Source: Streptosporangium violaceochromogenes
GTDB lineage: Bacteria; Actinomycetota; Actinomycetes; Streptosporangiales; Streptosporangiaceae
Reading direction: 5' to 3'
NCBI RefSeq assembly: GCF_014654615.1
Contig: NZ_BNBB01000012.1
Span: 1-64,000 of the forward strand
Length of the DNA: 64,000 nucleotides
Below are positions 6,876 through 15,696 of this stretch, in pieces; the first letter of the stretch is position 1, and each line of letters begins with the position of its first letter. The position numbers were made by a program, and so were the translations under genes. The notes beneath the pieces are model-generated. The model saw only the letters and a list, made by a program, of their open reading frames with translations. It had not been told where the DNA came from and did not search any database.

Positions 6876-8825
6876 TCAGAAGAAGCGGTGTTCCGGGGCG
6901 GGAAGAGGCGTCCGCCCCGGGCCGCGCCACCCCGTCCCCTTCTTCGCCCCCTCCGTCGTCTCCTTCTTCGCCGTCTTCGGCAGGCCGGTGTCGCCCCCGG
7001 GGCCGGGTACCAGGGGCAGGAGCACCCTGCTGCCGGCCAGGTCGACGGTGACGCGCGCCCCGGTGGCCGGCTCGGCGCTGTAGGTGGCGTCGGTGCCGGC
7101 GATCACGAGGGCGAGCCGGTGGTCCTTTCTGAAGAGGTAGTCGTGCGGGAGCGTCTCCCAGGCGACCCTGCCGTACGTCCCCGGCGTCAGCGGCGAGGGG
7201 GTAGTGAGCGAGGCGCGGTTCTGCACGTCGATCCAGCCCCGGGCGACGATCTCCAGCGGGCGGGTGGCCAGGTTGGTGGCGACCTTCCGGTAGCAGGCGT
7301 CGTCAAGGGCCGTGCCGGCGCCGTGACAGCTCTCCTCGGCCAGCGTGGTGAGGCCCTGGCCGCGCCGCCAGTCGACCCGGGTGTCCTCGCCGAAGTCGAC
7401 GACGAGCGCGGTCAGGTTCGCGGTGGGGCCGTCGAGCGCGATCCGCAGGTCGGCCAGGGGCGTGCCCGACAGGCGCACGTCCCCGGGCAGGGGGTCGGTG
7501 ACGAAGGCGGCCCTCGCGGGCCCGGCCGTGCCGACGTCGGCCACCATCTCCTCCTCGGGCCGGCGGATGTCGGTGAAGACGGCCCTTTCCCCCCTCTCCG
7601 CCGCGGTGAGGCCGAGCGAGCCGTCGGCCGCGGGATGAAGGGGGACCTGCAGGGCCGACGGCGCCGGCCAGTCGGCCTGGGTGACCCAGCGACCGGGGCC
7701 GAGCTGCACGTCGGCGCGGGGCTCTTGCATGACATCGTTCTCCACGCCCAGCAGCCAGTGGTCGAACCAGCGGTGCAGCGTGCCGACCCACAGGTCGCGC
7801 CGCCCCTCGAAGTCGAAGGGGTCCACGTGCTGGTACTGGCCGATCCAGACCTTGCGGGGCACGTTCGCGCTGGCCAGGAGCCTCCACCACCGGGAGAAGT
7901 TGTCGGGGCGGACGTTGAGGTCGTTGACCGAGTGCACGGCGAAGACGGCGGCGTGCACCCGAGGTCCGCCCGGCGGGCCGGCGGTGTGGTCGCGCGCGGC
8001 CCAGAACGCGTTGTGGTTTCCGGTGTCGTCGCCGTCCTCGGCGTCCATCCGCGCCCGTACGGCGGCGCACTTGGCCGCGGGGTCGGTGTCGACGTGCCGG
8101 GCCAGCCACGACATGTAGTCGTAGTTGTAGATCACGCCGTTGGAGCGCTGGTACCTGTACCAGGAGCTGATGGCCGAGATCGGCACGATGGTCTCCAGGC
8201 CCTCGACGCCGGTCGCGGCGACGGCGTTGGCCAGTGTGCCGTCGTAGGACTTGCCGATCATCGCGGTCCTGCCGGTGGCCCAGTCGGCGACCGCGGTTCC
8301 GCCGTCGGCGCGGCGGGCGGCGGCGCGGCCGTTGAGCCAGTCGACGACCGCCTTGCCGCCCAGCACGTCGGCCCGCCCGCCGCTGTCGGGGCAGCCGTCG
8401 GAGCGGGTGGTGCCGATCATGTCGACGTTGAGGACGGCGTAGCCGCGCGGCACGAAATAGTTATCGTAAAAAAGCGGAAATTTCACGATGTTTCCTGCGG
8501 AGTCGTAGACCTTCCGCTCGCTTTCGTTGCCACGGCCGGAGTTGTCGTAGTAAGGGCTCTCGTCGATGATGGCCGGTACCCTGAGCCCGGGGCCTGACTC
8601 CCGTGGCCTGATGATGTCGACGCGGATCCGGTCCGTTCTCCCGTCGGAGTCGCTGTCGACACCCGACTCGACGTAGACGTGCTCGCGGACGGCGTCGGCG
8701 TAGGAGAAGACCGGCTGGGTTCGTCCTCGCTCGACGGTGATGGAGGGGCCGGTGGTCGCGTGGGCCGGGGTGGTGCCCGCCGCGATCAGGACCAGGGCGA
8801 TGAGGGCTTCTCGTAACTGTGGCAC
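6876..8825 (-). CDS. Secreted X-Pro dipeptidyl-peptidase / CocE-NonD hydrolase (S15)
   Basis: This 649-residue alpha/beta hydrolase has a signal peptide (LREALIALVLIAAGTTPAHA, cleaved near 23). The S15 nucleophile motif is GKSYDG (Ser193); likely acid and base are Asp302 (HSVNDLNV) and His333 (YQHVDPFDF). The C-terminal half is the jelly-roll domain of this family. Such enzymes remove X-Pro dipeptides or hydrolyse related esters outside the cell. The start is a GTG at 8825 with GGAGG upstream. It appears monocistronic. Confidence 0.88.
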   Translation of the reverse strand: MPQLREALIALVLIAAGTTPAHATTGPSITVERGRTQPVFSYADAVREHVYVESGVDSDSDGRTDRIRVDIIRPRESGPGLRVPAIIDESPYYDNSGRGNESERKVYDSAGNIVKFPLFYDNYFVPRGYAVLNVDMIGTTRSDGCPDSGGRADVLGGKAVVDWLNGRAAARRADGGTAVADWATGRTAMIGKSYDGTLANAVAATGVEGLETIVPISAISSWYRYQRSNGVIYNYDYMSWLARHVDTDPAAKCAAVRARMDAEDGDDTGNHNAFWAARDHTAGPPGGPRVHAAVFAVHSVNDLNVRPDNFSRWWRLLASANVPRKVWIGQYQHVDPFDFEGRRDLWVGTLHRWFDHWLLGVENDVMQEPRADVQLGPGRWVTQADWPAPSALQVPLHPAADGSLGLTAAERGERAVFTDIRRPEEEMVADVGTAGPARAAFVTDPLPGDVRLSGTPLADLRIALDGPTANLTALVVDFGEDTRVDWRRGQGLTTLAEESCHGAGTALDDACYRKVATNLATRPLEIVARGWIDVQNRASLTTPSPLTPGTYGRVAWETLPHDYLFRKDHRLALVIAGTDATYSAEPATGARVTVDLAGSRVLLPLVPGPGGDTGLPKTAKKETTEGAKKGTGWRGPGRTPLPAPEHRFF

Positions 8826-9044
8826 GCGGAGCCTCCAGGGACTGAGGAAACACCCGCAATCTCCATGAACGTCACATGGCTGACAAGATCTCTTTACACG
8901 GTTGACACCACCCTGGTTCTGGCGCGTGACGTCGGGGCCGCGGGGGTTCTTTCGAGATGCTTACGTCCCCCGCCGTGATCACCGGAAAGGGCCCGCCGGC
9001 CAGGAGGATGACGGGGGTCGCCCTCCCACGCGAAAGGACCTTGA

Positions 9045-9626
9045 ATGAAACCCTCACCCTTCTACCGCGCCACCGCCGTGGCGGGGTTCGCCTGCGCCCT
9101 GCTGCTCGTCGTCAACGTCGCGCGCCGCGGCGGCCTGCTGCCGGAGACCGCCCTCACCCACGCGGTCGCGCCGTTCGCGCCGCTGACCGGCCTGTTCGCG
9201 ATCACCGGCCTCTACCTGGCGCTGCGCCGTACGGCCGGCACCCTCGGGCTCGTCGGCTACCTCCTGAACGCGGTGGGCCTGGCGGGCGCGTTCGCCATCG
9301 AGTACACACTGCACCTCGTCTTCCCCCACCTCGGCACGGGCGTGGTCGACGGCCTGCTGAAGGGGGGAACCGGCCGCGCCTTCCTCGTCACCTCCGCGGT
9401 GCTCCTCGCGGGCGTGGTGACGTTCGGGGCGGCGGTGCTGCGGACCCGGGCCGTCCCGGCCGCGGCGGTCGCGCTCTACGTCGCCGGGCTGATCCCCGGA
9501 TCGCTGCGCAGCCTGTTTCCGATCCCGGTCTACCTGACCGGGCTGGTGGTGGCCGCCGCGGGGTTCGCCTGGATGACGGCCCGCCTGTGGAACGCGGCCG
9601 ATCCGGAGGCCGGCTCGCTGACATAG
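9045..9626 (+). CDS. Multi-pass membrane protein, DUF4386-like
   Basis: This 193-residue protein has about six hydrophobic segments, starting at FYRATAVAGFACALLLVVN and ending at YLTGLVVAAAGFAWMTARLW. Its length and topology resemble DUF4386-type integral membrane proteins, but I recognise no active-site motif. ATG 9045 has CGAAAGGACC upstream. The stop lies five bases from the stop of the convergent glycosyltransferase. Confidence 0.7.
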   Translation: MKPSPFYRATAVAGFACALLLVVNVARRGGLLPETALTHAVAPFAPLTGLFAITGLYLALRRTAGTLGLVGYLLNAVGLAGAFAIEYTLHLVFPHLGTGVVDGLLKGGTGRAFLVTSAVLLAGVVTFGAAVLRTRAVPAAAVALYVAGLIPGSLRSLFPIPVYLTGLVVAAAGFAWMTARLWNAADPEAGSLT

Positions 9627-9630
9627 CCCG

Positions 9631-10491
9631 TTAGGGGGTCCGGCCCGGCGCCGGGGGCCGCCCGGCGTCGAGCCGCGACGCCCGGCGCCGGAGCCGGAAC
9701 GGCATGAGGGCCGATTCGATCTGGACGCCGAGGCTCATCTTGCTGTGGCCGCCGCGGCGCTCCTCGAAACGGATGGGAACCTCCACGATCTTCAGGCCGC
9801 GCCTGACGGTGCGGTAGTTCATCTCGACCTGGAAGGCGTATCCGTTGCTGGTGATGCCGGCGACGTCGATCAGGCGCAGGGTCTCGCGACGCCATATCTT
9901 GAAGCCGGCGGTGACGTCGCGGATGCGCAGGTGAAGCAGCAGGCGCACGTAGAAGTTCGCCCAGGCCGACAGGGCCTTGCGGTGCGGTGCCCAGTTCTCG
10001 GCGAGCTTGCCGCCCGTGGCGTAGCGGCTGCCGATGACCACGTCCGCCTCGGTGGACAGCAGCGTGCCCAGCATCTGCGGGACGGCCTCGGGCGGGTGGG
10101 ACAGGTCGGCGTCCATCTGCACCACGTAGGCGGCGCCCTCCTCCAGGGCGTGGCCGAGGCCGTGGACGTAGGCGCGGCCGAGTCCCTGCTTGCCGGGGCG
10201 GCGCAGGACGGACAGGCGGTCGGGGCCGTAGGTGTCCCGCGCGAGGCGTTCGGCGAGGTCCCCGGTCCCGTCGGGCGAGTTGTCGTCCACGACGAGCACC
10301 CGCAGGGCGGGCAGGGGCAGGGCGAACAGGGCGTCCAGGATGACGGGCAGGTTGTCGGCCTCGTTGTAGGTGGGCATCACCACGGTGACGGCCGCCGACG
10401 CCCAGGGTTCGGGCAGGCGTACGGCGCGCGCGGCGCGCGCGCCCGCCGAGGTGTCATCCTCCGATATGACTCGCGGATCGGGTTGGGTCAT
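9631..10491 (-). CDS. Polyprenol-phosphate mannosyltransferase-like GT2
   Basis: This 286-residue GT-A enzyme contains VVMPTYNEADNLP, the nucleotide-binding VVDDNSPDGTGDLAERL, and the metal-binding MDADLSHPP. The SRYATGG and VTAGFKIWRRE motifs are those of polyprenol monophosphomannose synthases (Ppm1/Dpm1), which make the lipid-linked mannose donor for protein mannosylation and lipoglycans. It lacks the membrane acyltransferase domain fused to this enzyme in some actinobacteria. ATG 10491 is the natural start, though its ribosome binding site is weak. Confidence 0.87.
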   Translation of the reverse strand: MTQPDPRVISEDDTSAGARAARAVRLPEPWASAAVTVVMPTYNEADNLPVILDALFALPLPALRVLVVDDNSPDGTGDLAERLARDTYGPDRLSVLRRPGKQGLGRAYVHGLGHALEEGAAYVVQMDADLSHPPEAVPQMLGTLLSTEADVVIGSRYATGGKLAENWAPHRKALSAWANFYVRLLLHLRIRDVTAGFKIWRRETLRLIDVAGITSNGYAFQVEMNYRTVRRGLKIVEVPIRFEERRGGHSKMSLGVQIESALMPFRLRRRASRLDAGRPPAPGRTP

Positions 10492-10764
10492 CAATTCCGG
10501 TTTCCGTTCGGGGCTGGATTCGGCGGTCCCGCCTGCGGCACCCGCCGGGTCGGGCCCGGCCTGTACCGGATGGAGCCTATCCCGCCGGACGGGACGGGCG
10601 GCGCGACGCCGATCCCACACGCCGCGCGGCCCCCGCCCCTCTTTGAACCGGTCCGGGGCCGCGAGGGGGCGGCCGGGCCCGGGGGCCCGGCGACGGGGAA
10701 TTGTCACGGCCGCCCGCTAGTGTCCTGGGTGAGGTGCTCTGCACATGATCCCGGGGAGCCTGCG

Positions 10765-12927
10765 TTGACCGTGCTCGCGAAGCCGCCCGACACGGAGGTG
10801 GAGGCCTCCGTCGAGCAGCTGGTCTACGTCCGCGACGACGAGTACACCGTCGCGCGGATGAGCGCCGAGAGCCTGGCCGGGTTCGTCGCCGCGGGCCGCG
10901 CGCTGGCCGGCGTGCAGCCCGGGGAGCGGCTGCGGCTGGCGGGGGAGTGGGACGACCACCCGCGCCACGGCACCCGCCTGATGGTCGGGCGGTGCGAGCG
11001 GGTGGCCCCCTCCACCGTGCGCGCCATCACGCTGTACCTCGGCTCGGGCCTGATCCGCGGGATCGGGCCGAAGCTCGCCCACGCCATCGTCAGCCACTTC
11101 GGCCCGCGGACGCTCACGGTCATCGACACCGAGCCGGAGCGCCTCACCGAGGTCGTCAACATCGGCGTCACGCGGCGGGCGCAGATCGTCCAGGCGTGGG
11201 CGGAGCAGAAGGCGGTCGCCGCCCTCATGGTCGCCCTGCAGGGCTTCGGGGTCAGCCCGCTGCTCGCCTCCAAGATCTACCAGGTGTACGGCGACGACTC
11301 CCACGACGTCCTCACCCGCGACCCCTACCGCCTGATCGGCCGGGTCAAGGGGATCGCCTTCCACACCGCCGACCGGATCGCGCTGCGGTCGGGGGTGCCC
11401 GAGCACAGCCCGCGACGGATCCGGGCGGCCGTCGTGGACCGGCTGGAGACGGCCGCGGCCCGCGACGGCCACTGCTTCCTGCCGATGCCCGCCCTCCTGG
11501 CGGCGGTGGCGGCCCTGGTCGAGCAGGAGGAGGACCCGATCCGCCAGGCGGTCGACGCGCTGGTCGCCGAGCGCCGGGTGGTCGTCGAGGCGTCGCCGTC
11601 CGGCCCCGGCCAGGTGGTGTACGCCAAGGAGCAGCACGGCCGCGAGGCCGCGCTGGCGGCGCACCTGGCCCGGCTCCGCCGGGCCCGCTCGGCGCTGCCG
11701 CTGCGCCCGTTCGCCGAGGACGAGGCGCTGCACGACGACCAGCGGGCGGCGGTGAACCTGGTACTGACCAGCACGGTGTCGATCCTGACCGGCGGCCCGG
11801 GGTGCGGCAAGAGCCACACGGTGCGGGTGATCGCCGCGACCGTCCGGGCGATGGGCGGCACGGTGACCCTCACCGCGCCGACGGGCAAGGCGGCCAGACG
11901 CCTGTCGGAGCTCACCGGCCTGCCCGCCATGACCGTGCACCGGATGCTCGCCCGGCAGGAGGAACCCGCCGAGGGGGTGCTCTTCCGGCAGTCCCCGGCG
12001 CAGGCGGACCTGGTCGTGGTGGACGAGGCGTCGATGCTCGATCTGCAGATGGCCACCCGGCTGGCGGCGGCGATCCCGGAGGGCGGCCACCTGCTGCTGG
12101 TCGGCGACGGCGACCAGCTCCCCAGCATCGGCCCCGGCAGCGTGCTGGCCGACCTGCTGCGGGTGGAGGAGATCCCGCGCGTCCGGCTGACCCACGTCTT
12201 CCGGCAGGCGCAGGACAGCGCGATCGTCCGGGCGGCCCACCGGATCAGGGCGGGTGAGCTGCCCGCCCTGCCCGGCGGGGGCGGCTTCTGGTTCGAGGAG
12301 ATCGACGACCCCGACCTGGTGGCCGACCGGGTGATCCACCTGGCGACCGAGGCGATCCCCCGCAAGCAGAACATCGGCGGGGACCGGATCCAGGTCCTGT
12401 GCCCGACGCGCAGGGGCGTCACCGGCACGATCGAGCTCGGCCGCAGGCTGCAGGAGCGGCTGAACCCTCCGCGTGAGGGCGCGGCCGAGCACTGGTCGGG
12501 CCCGTCGGTCTTCAGGGTGGGCGACCGCGTCATGCCGATCCGCAACAACTACGACAAGGGGGTGTTCAACGGGGAGACCGCCACGGTCACGGCGGTGGAC
12601 CTCCAGGAGCGGCTGGTGGAGATCCGTACCGACGACGGGGGGAGCGTGGAGTACACCTTCGGCGAGCTGGACGAGCTGACCCACGCCTACGCGATCAGCG
12701 TGCACCGCTCCCAGGGCAGCGAGTACCCCTTCGTGGTGGCGCCGATCGTGGCCGAGGCCGGGGGGGTGATGCTCAACCGCAGGTTGCTGTACACCCTGGT
12801 CACCAGGGCCCGGTCGTGGGCGGTCCTGGTCGGCCGGCGGGAGGCGCTGGAGCTGGCCGCCCACCGGCTCGGCCACCGCAGGAACACCGGCCTGGCCCCG
12901 CGGATCGCCCTGGCCCTGGAGGGCTGA
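10765..12927 (+). CDS. recD2: RecD2-like SF1 DNA helicase
   Basis: This protein is about 720 residues. The N-terminal part has helix-hairpin-helix-like repeats (IRGIGPKLAHAIVSHFG, GFGVSPLLASKIYQVYG). Then come the SF1B helicase motifs: Walker A GGPGCGKSHT near 343-352, Walker B VVVDEASMLD near 417, GDGDQLPSIGPGS, and the C-terminal HRSQGSEYP near 646. RecD2 proteins unwind DNA 5' to 3' without RecBC and help in repair. The start is uncertain: TTG 10765, with GGGGAG upstream, is used; GTG 10771 is an alternative. The length is normal for the family. Confidence 0.92.
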   Translation: MTVLAKPPDTEVEASVEQLVYVRDDEYTVARMSAESLAGFVAAGRALAGVQPGERLRLAGEWDDHPRHGTRLMVGRCERVAPSTVRAITLYLGSGLIRGIGPKLAHAIVSHFGPRTLTVIDTEPERLTEVVNIGVTRRAQIVQAWAEQKAVAALMVALQGFGVSPLLASKIYQVYGDDSHDVLTRDPYRLIGRVKGIAFHTADRIALRSGVPEHSPRRIRAAVVDRLETAAARDGHCFLPMPALLAAVAALVEQEEDPIRQAVDALVAERRVVVEASPSGPGQVVYAKEQHGREAALAAHLARLRRARSALPLRPFAEDEALHDDQRAAVNLVLTSTVSILTGGPGCGKSHTVRVIAATVRAMGGTVTLTAPTGKAARRLSELTGLPAMTVHRMLARQEEPAEGVLFRQSPAQADLVVVDEASMLDLQMATRLAAAIPEGGHLLLVGDGDQLPSIGPGSVLADLLRVEEIPRVRLTHVFRQAQDSAIVRAAHRIRAGELPALPGGGGFWFEEIDDPDLVADRVIHLATEAIPRKQNIGGDRIQVLCPTRRGVTGTIELGRRLQERLNPPREGAAEHWSGPSVFRVGDRVMPIRNNYDKGVFNGETATVTAVDLQERLVEIRTDDGGSVEYTFGELDELTHAYAISVHRSQGSEYPFVVAPIVAEAGGVMLNRRLLYTLVTRARSWAVLVGRREALELAAHRLGHRRNTGLAPRIALALEG

Positions 12928-13283
12928 CGCCCTCAGAGGGCGAGAAGGGCCGCTCGGATACCGGGGACCGGCAGGCCGGACCGCCGGAGCCGCCCGGGGC
13001 GGCGATTACCTCCGATGAGTTTCCGTATCGCCACGTCCGACCTGGTCACCCGCCCGATCCAACACCTTCGCGGGCGAGAGTCGGTCATGGTCACGCCCGT
13101 GACGGTACGCCCCTCGGCCTCGTCCCGCAGCCGGGAGCAGAGGAGATCGGGCCCCGCTCGGGTCCGCGCAACCAGCCTCAGAGCAGCGCTCTGTGATCAC
13201 CGCATCGACAGGTGCGCCGTCCTGTGCGAGAACCAGCGTCCCGTATAGTGTACGGTATGTCGTACGACATGAGGAGGGGCAGC
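12928..13283. other. Intergenic region with weak promoter features
   Basis: I see no gene in these 356 bases. Near the right end, TATAGT (13244-13249) resembles a -10 element, and GTACG/CGTAC (13250-13254 and 13261-13265) flank a 6-nt spacer as a small inverted repeat. Both lie just before the NTF2-like gene and could be its promoter and operator. Confidence 0.35.
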
Positions 13284-13709
13284 ATGTACCAGCCGAGCGC
13301 CCAGGAACTGAAGAGCATCGAGGAATGGTTCGCCGACTACGATGCGCTGGCCGAGCAGGGCGCGATCGAGCAACTGGCCGACCTGGCGGTCTTCCCGATG
13401 AACGTGGCCACCGACGTGCCGGGCGGCCACGCGAGCGTCCGCCAGTGGACACGACCCGAGTACGTCGAGGCGATGAAAGAGTCCATGGGCGGCGGCACCG
13501 CCGGGCTCAGCCTGCGCTCGACGCGCACCCCGCGCTTTCTCGGCCCGAACCTGGTGGTCGTGGAGACCGAGGCGACGATGACGATCGAGGGCCGGGAGCA
13601 CCACATGCGCTACGCCGACCTGCTGGTGCGCACCGAGGACGGGTGGGCGTTCCAGACCATGGTCCAGGGCGGCTGGGGTCACGGCTGGCCGCCCGCCAAG
13701 CGCGGCTGA
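13284..13709 (+). CDS. NTF2-like/SnoaL-type protein (DUF4440-like)
   Basis: This 141-residue protein has the alpha+beta cone layout of NTF2-like proteins: helix SAQELKSIEEWFADYDALAE, then strands including LVVVETEATMTIEGREHH and the C-terminal YADLLVRTEDGWAFQTMVQGG. The family includes ketosteroid isomerase-like enzymes and ligand-binding proteins; no catalytic residues can be assigned. ATG 13284 follows GAGGAGGGGCAGC. Confidence 0.7.
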   Translation: MYQPSAQELKSIEEWFADYDALAEQGAIEQLADLAVFPMNVATDVPGGHASVRQWTRPEYVEAMKESMGGGTAGLSLRSTRTPRFLGPNLVVVETEATMTIEGREHHMRYADLLVRTEDGWAFQTMVQGGWGHGWPPAKRG

Positions 13710-13752
13710 CCGCGCCGTTTCCGGTCAGGGCACACCTGGGTGCCGAGCAGGC

Positions 13753-14205
13753 GGGGAAGCGGCCGGCTCGTCGGGCATCCGGTGCGGGTGGGAGACCTCT
13801 CCTTCGGCACGGGAGCCATCTTCGACATGGACACCCTGCGGCTTCGCTGGTTCCGCCGGGTGCTTCAGGGGGAGCCCGCGGCGTGGCCGTTCAAAGGACG
13901 CATCCGCCTCTTCGTCACGGGGCGCGACGAATGGCGCGACGAGGACGAGTGGCCGCCCCCCGGCGCCGTCGAACACCCCCTCCTCCTCGCCGGCGGCGGC
14001 GAGGCGAACACCGTGGACGGCGCGGGCAGGCTCCGCTGGGAGGCGCCGGGCGGCCCCGCGGTCGACGAGTTCGTCCACGCGCCGGACGACCCGGTGCCGA
14101 CGGCGGGCGGTGCGCACATGATCCCCGAGGCGATGTGCCCCGCCGGGCCGATCGAGCAGCGTCCGGTGCAGAGACGACAGGACGTGCTCGTCATCGCCGG
14201 CACCT
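13753..14205 (+). pseudogene. CocE/NonD-type hydrolase, C-terminal fragment
   Basis: The frame reads RVGDLSFGTGAIFDMDTLRL and RWFRRVLQGEP, then a jelly-roll segment with VTGRDEWRDEDEWPPPG and APDDPVPTAGGAHM, and PAGPIEQRPVQRRQDVLVI. This is the end of the catalytic domain and the start of the C-terminal beta domain of CocE/NonD family hydrolases. The N-terminal catalytic half, with the nucleophile, is missing and there is no start signal. Homology stops near 14205, where a minus-strand relic begins. It is a truncated remnant, distinct from the intact S15 gene at 6876. Confidence 0.7.
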
Positions 14206-14214
14206 CGACCCTCC

Positions 14215-14449
14215 GGCACCCCGTCGCGGGGGTGTCCAGCGGGATCAGCCGTCGCCGGGCCGCCGAGGCGTCCCCGGAAGTGAGCCGCCCTCTGCGCACG
14301 GCCCGCCGGAGCATGTCCTCGACGAAGCCGAGCGCCTTGCCCACCGACTCCGGGCGGGCGTCGCAGAGCTCGACGGTGTGGCCGGCCGTCGCCGCCCACT
14401 GGGCGATGCCGCGGCCCATCACTCCGGTGCCGACAACCCTGATGCGCAC
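14215..14449 (-). pseudogene. 3-hydroxyacyl-CoA dehydrogenase, N-terminal fragment
   Basis: A GTG at 14449 with GAGGGG upstream begins VRIRVVGTGVMGRGIAQWAA, the NAD-binding Rossmann turn (GTGVMGRGIA) of 3-hydroxybutyryl-CoA dehydrogenases. The next residues (TVELCDARPESVGKALGFV) fit the family. After about 75 residues the similarity ends where the CocE fragment lies on the other strand. The frame stays open by chance to 13865, but that part is antisense to the CocE relic. A real start joined to a lost 3' end indicates a deletion. Confidence 0.75.
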
Positions 14450-14556
14450 GGAACCCCTCGTTTCTCTCGACGCGGGCGGACCGGGCCGCGCCGGGGACCC
14501 GCTCCCTCTGGAAAGGCAAACGACTGACCTCACGGTGCCGGAAAGCATTGATTGGT

Positions 14557-14586
14557 GTCCAATACCGAATTAAGGTCGGATTCAGA
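14557..14586 (-). repeat. 30-bp shared upstream element, copy 1
   Basis: On the minus strand it reads TCTGAATCCGACC then TTAATTCGGTATTGGAC. It matches the plus-strand element at 15314-15343 at 27 of 30 positions, with TTAATTCGGTATTGGA identical. It lies 108 bp upstream of the dehydrogenase start and faces it the same way copy 2 faces the thiolase. It is more likely a common promoter/operator than a transposon end. Confidence 0.65.
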
Positions 14587-14618
14587 TGATGAATTGATCA
14601 ATCGGGTGGAGCGCGTCT

Positions 14619-15284
14619 CCAGAAGGGGAGTACGGGCGGGTCACCGTCGGCTTCGCCGGAGCCTCCAGCCACGAGAGCCTCCCCCTGCTGGCCGGCGCCG
14701 TCCGGGCCTCTCATCCGGGTATCGAACTGGTTCTCGCGGGCCAGACCTACGCCAACGTCGCGATGGCCCGGGTCGCGGAGGGCTCACTGGATCTGGGCTT
14801 CGTCCGCCTGCCGGCCGTCCCCGCGGCCGCGCCGCCGGGCGTCGCCACTCGCGTGATCGGTGAGGAGGAGCTCATCTGCGCGGTGCCCTCGGACCACCGG
14901 CTGGCGCGGCACGGGCGCGTTCCCGTCTCCGCCCTGGCCGAGGAGCCGTTCGTCGGTTTTCCCGCCAACACAGGGTCCTCCCTGCGCGACGCCACCCTCC
15001 TCGTGTGCGAGGCCGCCGGGTTCACCCCGCGGACCGTCCAGGAGGCGCCCGACTCCCACACCGTTCTCGCCCTGGTCGCCGCCGGGGTGGGGGTGACGCT
15101 CACCCTCAGCTCCTGCCGGCACATCCAGCAGACGGGTCTGGTGTACCGCCCGCTGGACGGCCCGCCGGTCCGCCTGCGCCCGGCGCTGGCCTGGCGCACG
15201 GACAACCCGTCGGCCGCGCTGCGCACCGTTCTCGTCGTGGCCGAGCAGGCGCTTCCCACCCCGGGGCACCTCGCCGCCGTCTGA
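14619..15284 (+). pseudogene. LysR-type regulator, effector domain only
   Basis: The frame reads GEYGRVTVGFAGASSHESLP onward through FPANTGSSLRDATLL to VVAEQALPTPGHLAAV, a complete LysR substrate-binding domain. The N-terminal winged HTH and its start are missing; upstream in frame there is no start codon or binding site. It sits between two copies of a 30-bp element that precede the two neighbouring beta-oxidation-type relics, so the intact gene may have regulated them. As it stands it cannot bind DNA. Confidence 0.75.
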
Positions 15285-15313
15285 GGGAGCCGAGGGGGTT
15301 GAGAGGGGTTCGG

Positions 15314-15343
15314 TCTGAATTCGAGGTTAATTCGGTATTGGAC
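15314..15343 (+). repeat. 30-bp shared upstream element, copy 2
   Basis: TCTGAATTCGAGG then TTAATTCGGTATTGGAC, 81 bp upstream of the thiolase start. It is the inverted partner of 14557-14586. Each copy points toward the gene it precedes, and both end in TTGGAC, which could be a -35 element. Confidence 0.65.
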
Positions 15344-15389
15344 CTTCATAGTTCCCGAATGCGAAGGTCGGTGGAAACCGTCCCACCAG

Positions 15390-15418
15390 GGCCTCCTGCC
15401 CCTGGAAAGCAGGAGGCC
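15390..15418 (+). promoter_or_regulatory. Hairpin enclosing the thiolase ribosome binding site
   Basis: GGCCTCCTGC (15390-15399) pairs perfectly with GCAGGAGGCC (15409-15418) around a 9-nt loop. The 3' arm contains AGGAGG, the only good ribosome binding site for the ATG at 15424. Folded, the hairpin would hide it. This could be translational control, or simply a terminator-like structure by chance. Confidence 0.55.
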
Positions 15419-15423
15419 GACGC

Positions 15424-15696
15424 ATGCCCGAGCAGTCCGACGTCGTCATCTGCGAGCCGCTGCGCACGCCCGTCGGCCGTTTCGGCGGCGCCCTCGCCGG
15501 GCGGCGGCCGGCGGCCCTGGCCGCGCGCGTCATCTCCGAGATCGTCGCCCGGACCGGAATCGACCCCGAACGGATCGACGAGGTGATCCTGGGACACGCG
15601 TACCCGACCTCCGAGGCACCCGCGATCGGGCGGGTCGCCGCGCTCGACGCGGGGCTGCCCGACACCGTGACGGGGACGCAGGTCGACCGGCGGTGC
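15424..15696 (+). pseudogene. Acetyl-CoA acyltransferase (thiolase), N-terminal fragment
   Basis: The frame begins MPEQSDVVICEPLRTPVGRF, continues with the family's DEVILGHAYPTSEAPAIGR, and reaches TQVDRRC, where Cys91 corresponds to the acyl-accepting cysteine. The conserved GSGLQA that should follow is replaced by unrelated sequence, so only the first quarter of a thiolase remains. The start with its ribosome binding site is intact. With the dehydrogenase, CocE and LysR pieces nearby it points to a lost acid or aromatic degradation cluster. Confidence 0.75.

Noticed and set aside
10717..12876. 719-codon minus-strand open frame opposite the RecD2-like gene
   Set aside because: It is antisense to an intact helicase with all motifs; its content is Arg/His/Gly/Gln-rich shadow sequence. 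Similar shadows opposite 20410-22341 and 54298-56598 were rejected likewise.
14557..15343. The region as a small transposon with terminal inverted repeats
   Set aside because: The inverted 30-mers each sit at a similar distance before a gene start and face it, there is no target duplication, and the interior holds only a LysR piece. A shared operator explains it better.
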